Source of the DNA: Sulfopaludibacter sp035551455
Lineage (GTDB): Bacteria; Acidobacteriota; Terriglobia; Bryobacterales; Bryobacteraceae
Length of the DNA: 6,131 nt
Direction: 5' to 3'
Assembly (NCBI GenBank): GCA_035551455.1
Contig: DASZMZ010000193.1
Location: 1 to 6,131, forward strand
Positions 5,752 through 6,131 of this stretch are shown here, piece after piece. The notes beneath the pieces are model-generated. The model made no database searches. It had not been told where the DNA came from and saw only the letters and a program-made list of their open reading frames with translations. Each line of letters begins with the position of its first letter. Within the stretch, counting starts at the first letter, position 1. The translations under genes were made by a program, and so were the position numbers.

Positions 5752-6110
5752 TGGATCCTGTCGCAGCCGTCCGGCAGTTCAATCGTTTCTATACCCGCCG
5801 CATCGGAGCCCTCCGGGAACATCTGGCCGAAAGCCCCTTCTCGCTGGCTCAGGCCCGCATTCTCTACGAACTGGCGCACCGTCCCCAAATCACCGCCGGG
5901 GAACTGGCGCGCGACCTGGACCTGGACGCCGGCTATCTCAGCCGCATCCTCGCAGCCTTTCAAAAGAAGGGCTACCTGGTCCGCACCCGCCGGCTCCCGC
6001 CGGAAACTGTCCGCTCCCGCCTGCGCTCGGATCTTGGTCCCATCGTGCGCCACATACTCCAACTTCACCCACCCCTGCTTCGACAACAGCCCCAGCAGGT
6101 CCGCCATTAG
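5751..6110 (+). pseudogene. MarR-type regulator, 5' fragment (probable MarR-GNAT fusion), truncated
   Basis: From ATG 5751 the frame gives 'MDPVAAVRQFNRFYTRRIGAL', then 'SPFSLAQARILYELAHRP' and the winged-helix core 'TAGELARDLDLDAGYLSRIL' and 'FQKKGYLVRTR'. To my recollection this is characteristic of the N-terminus of MarR-GNAT fusion regulators (about 300 aa: HTH plus acetyltransferase). Resemblance stops at about base 5990, where the wing sequence (usually SPxDGRQ) should follow. The remaining 40 codons to TAG 6110 are the antisense of a transposase fragment, so the wing, the C-terminal dimerisation helix and any GNAT domain are missing. The remnant probably cannot form a normal MarR dimer. 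Alternative in-frame starts are TTG 5736 and ATG 5742, both inside the operator. It might still be read as a 119-aa ORF, but I regard it as a broken gene. Confidence 0.7.
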
Positions 6111-6131
6111 TTCCTTTAACTCTTCCGCATG
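5994..6131 (-). mobile_element. Internal fragment of an IS1182/IS4-like transposase
   Basis: On the minus strand, in frame from the window edge, the sequence reads 'HAEELKELMADLLGLLSKQG' followed by 'WVKLEYVAHDGTKIRAQAGA' and 'DSFRRE'. 'V-x-x-DGTKI-x-A' with the following 'FRRE' is the segment around the first catalytic aspartate (D in HDGTKI) of DDE transposases of the IS1182 type, preceded by the usual amphipathic helix. Homology appears to stop after FRRE at about 5994; the open frame then runs on to 5745 as plain antisense of the regulator gene. The rest of the catalytic domain is therefore missing on this side, and the N-terminal part would lie beyond the right edge. No terminal inverted repeat or target duplication is visible at the junction, so this is a remnant and not an intact IS end. 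Confidence 0.68.

Noticed and set aside
5745..6107. Minus-strand 120-codon frame as a complete gene
   Set aside because: Only its first about 38 residues look like transposase; the remainder is antisense to the MarR-type helix-turn-helix. It also continues past the ATG to the window edge, so it is a fragment, not a small gene.

Overview
The window looks like an ordinary chromosomal stretch from a GC-rich soil acidobacterium of the Bryobacterales/Solibacter type. This rests on three things: a C-terminal piece resembling the acidobacterial 'VWFA-related' proteins, two DinB-family proteins in the style common in that group, and a secreted DUF885 protein. The taxonomic call is inference from protein style; no rRNA or other marker is present.

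Layout: 1-309 (+) is the end of a VWA-type protein. Facing it is a minus-strand cluster, in transcription order: an unrecognised 237-aa protein (2077-1364), a secreted DinB-like protein (1322-807) and a cytoplasmic DinB-like protein (805-341). The last two are separated by one base, so they are probably translationally coupled. A 92-bp divergent spacer leads to a secreted DUF885 putative metallohydrolase (2170-3879, +). It converges, with a one-base gap, on a membrane PAP2 phosphatase (4408-3881, -). A 161-bp divergent spacer with two inverted repeats separates the phosphatase from an MGDG-synthase-like glycosyltransferase (4570-5700, +). The right end holds the 5' part of a MarR-type regulator, most like the N-terminus of MarR-GNAT fusion proteins. 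It has a clear palindromic operator over its own start, and it is broken at about 5990 by an internal fragment of an IS1182/IS4-like transposase that enters from the right on the minus strand.

Functional links: the PAP2 phosphatase and the glycosyltransferase could act in sequence (lipid phosphate to diacylglycerol to glycolipid, or handling of another lipid-linked substrate), but only adjacency and family chemistry support this. The DinB pair suggests related metal-dependent activities on two sides of the inner membrane. I found no RNA gene, CRISPR array, defence system or complete mobile element. The points most worth a second look are the MarR/transposase junction and the tandem operator before it.
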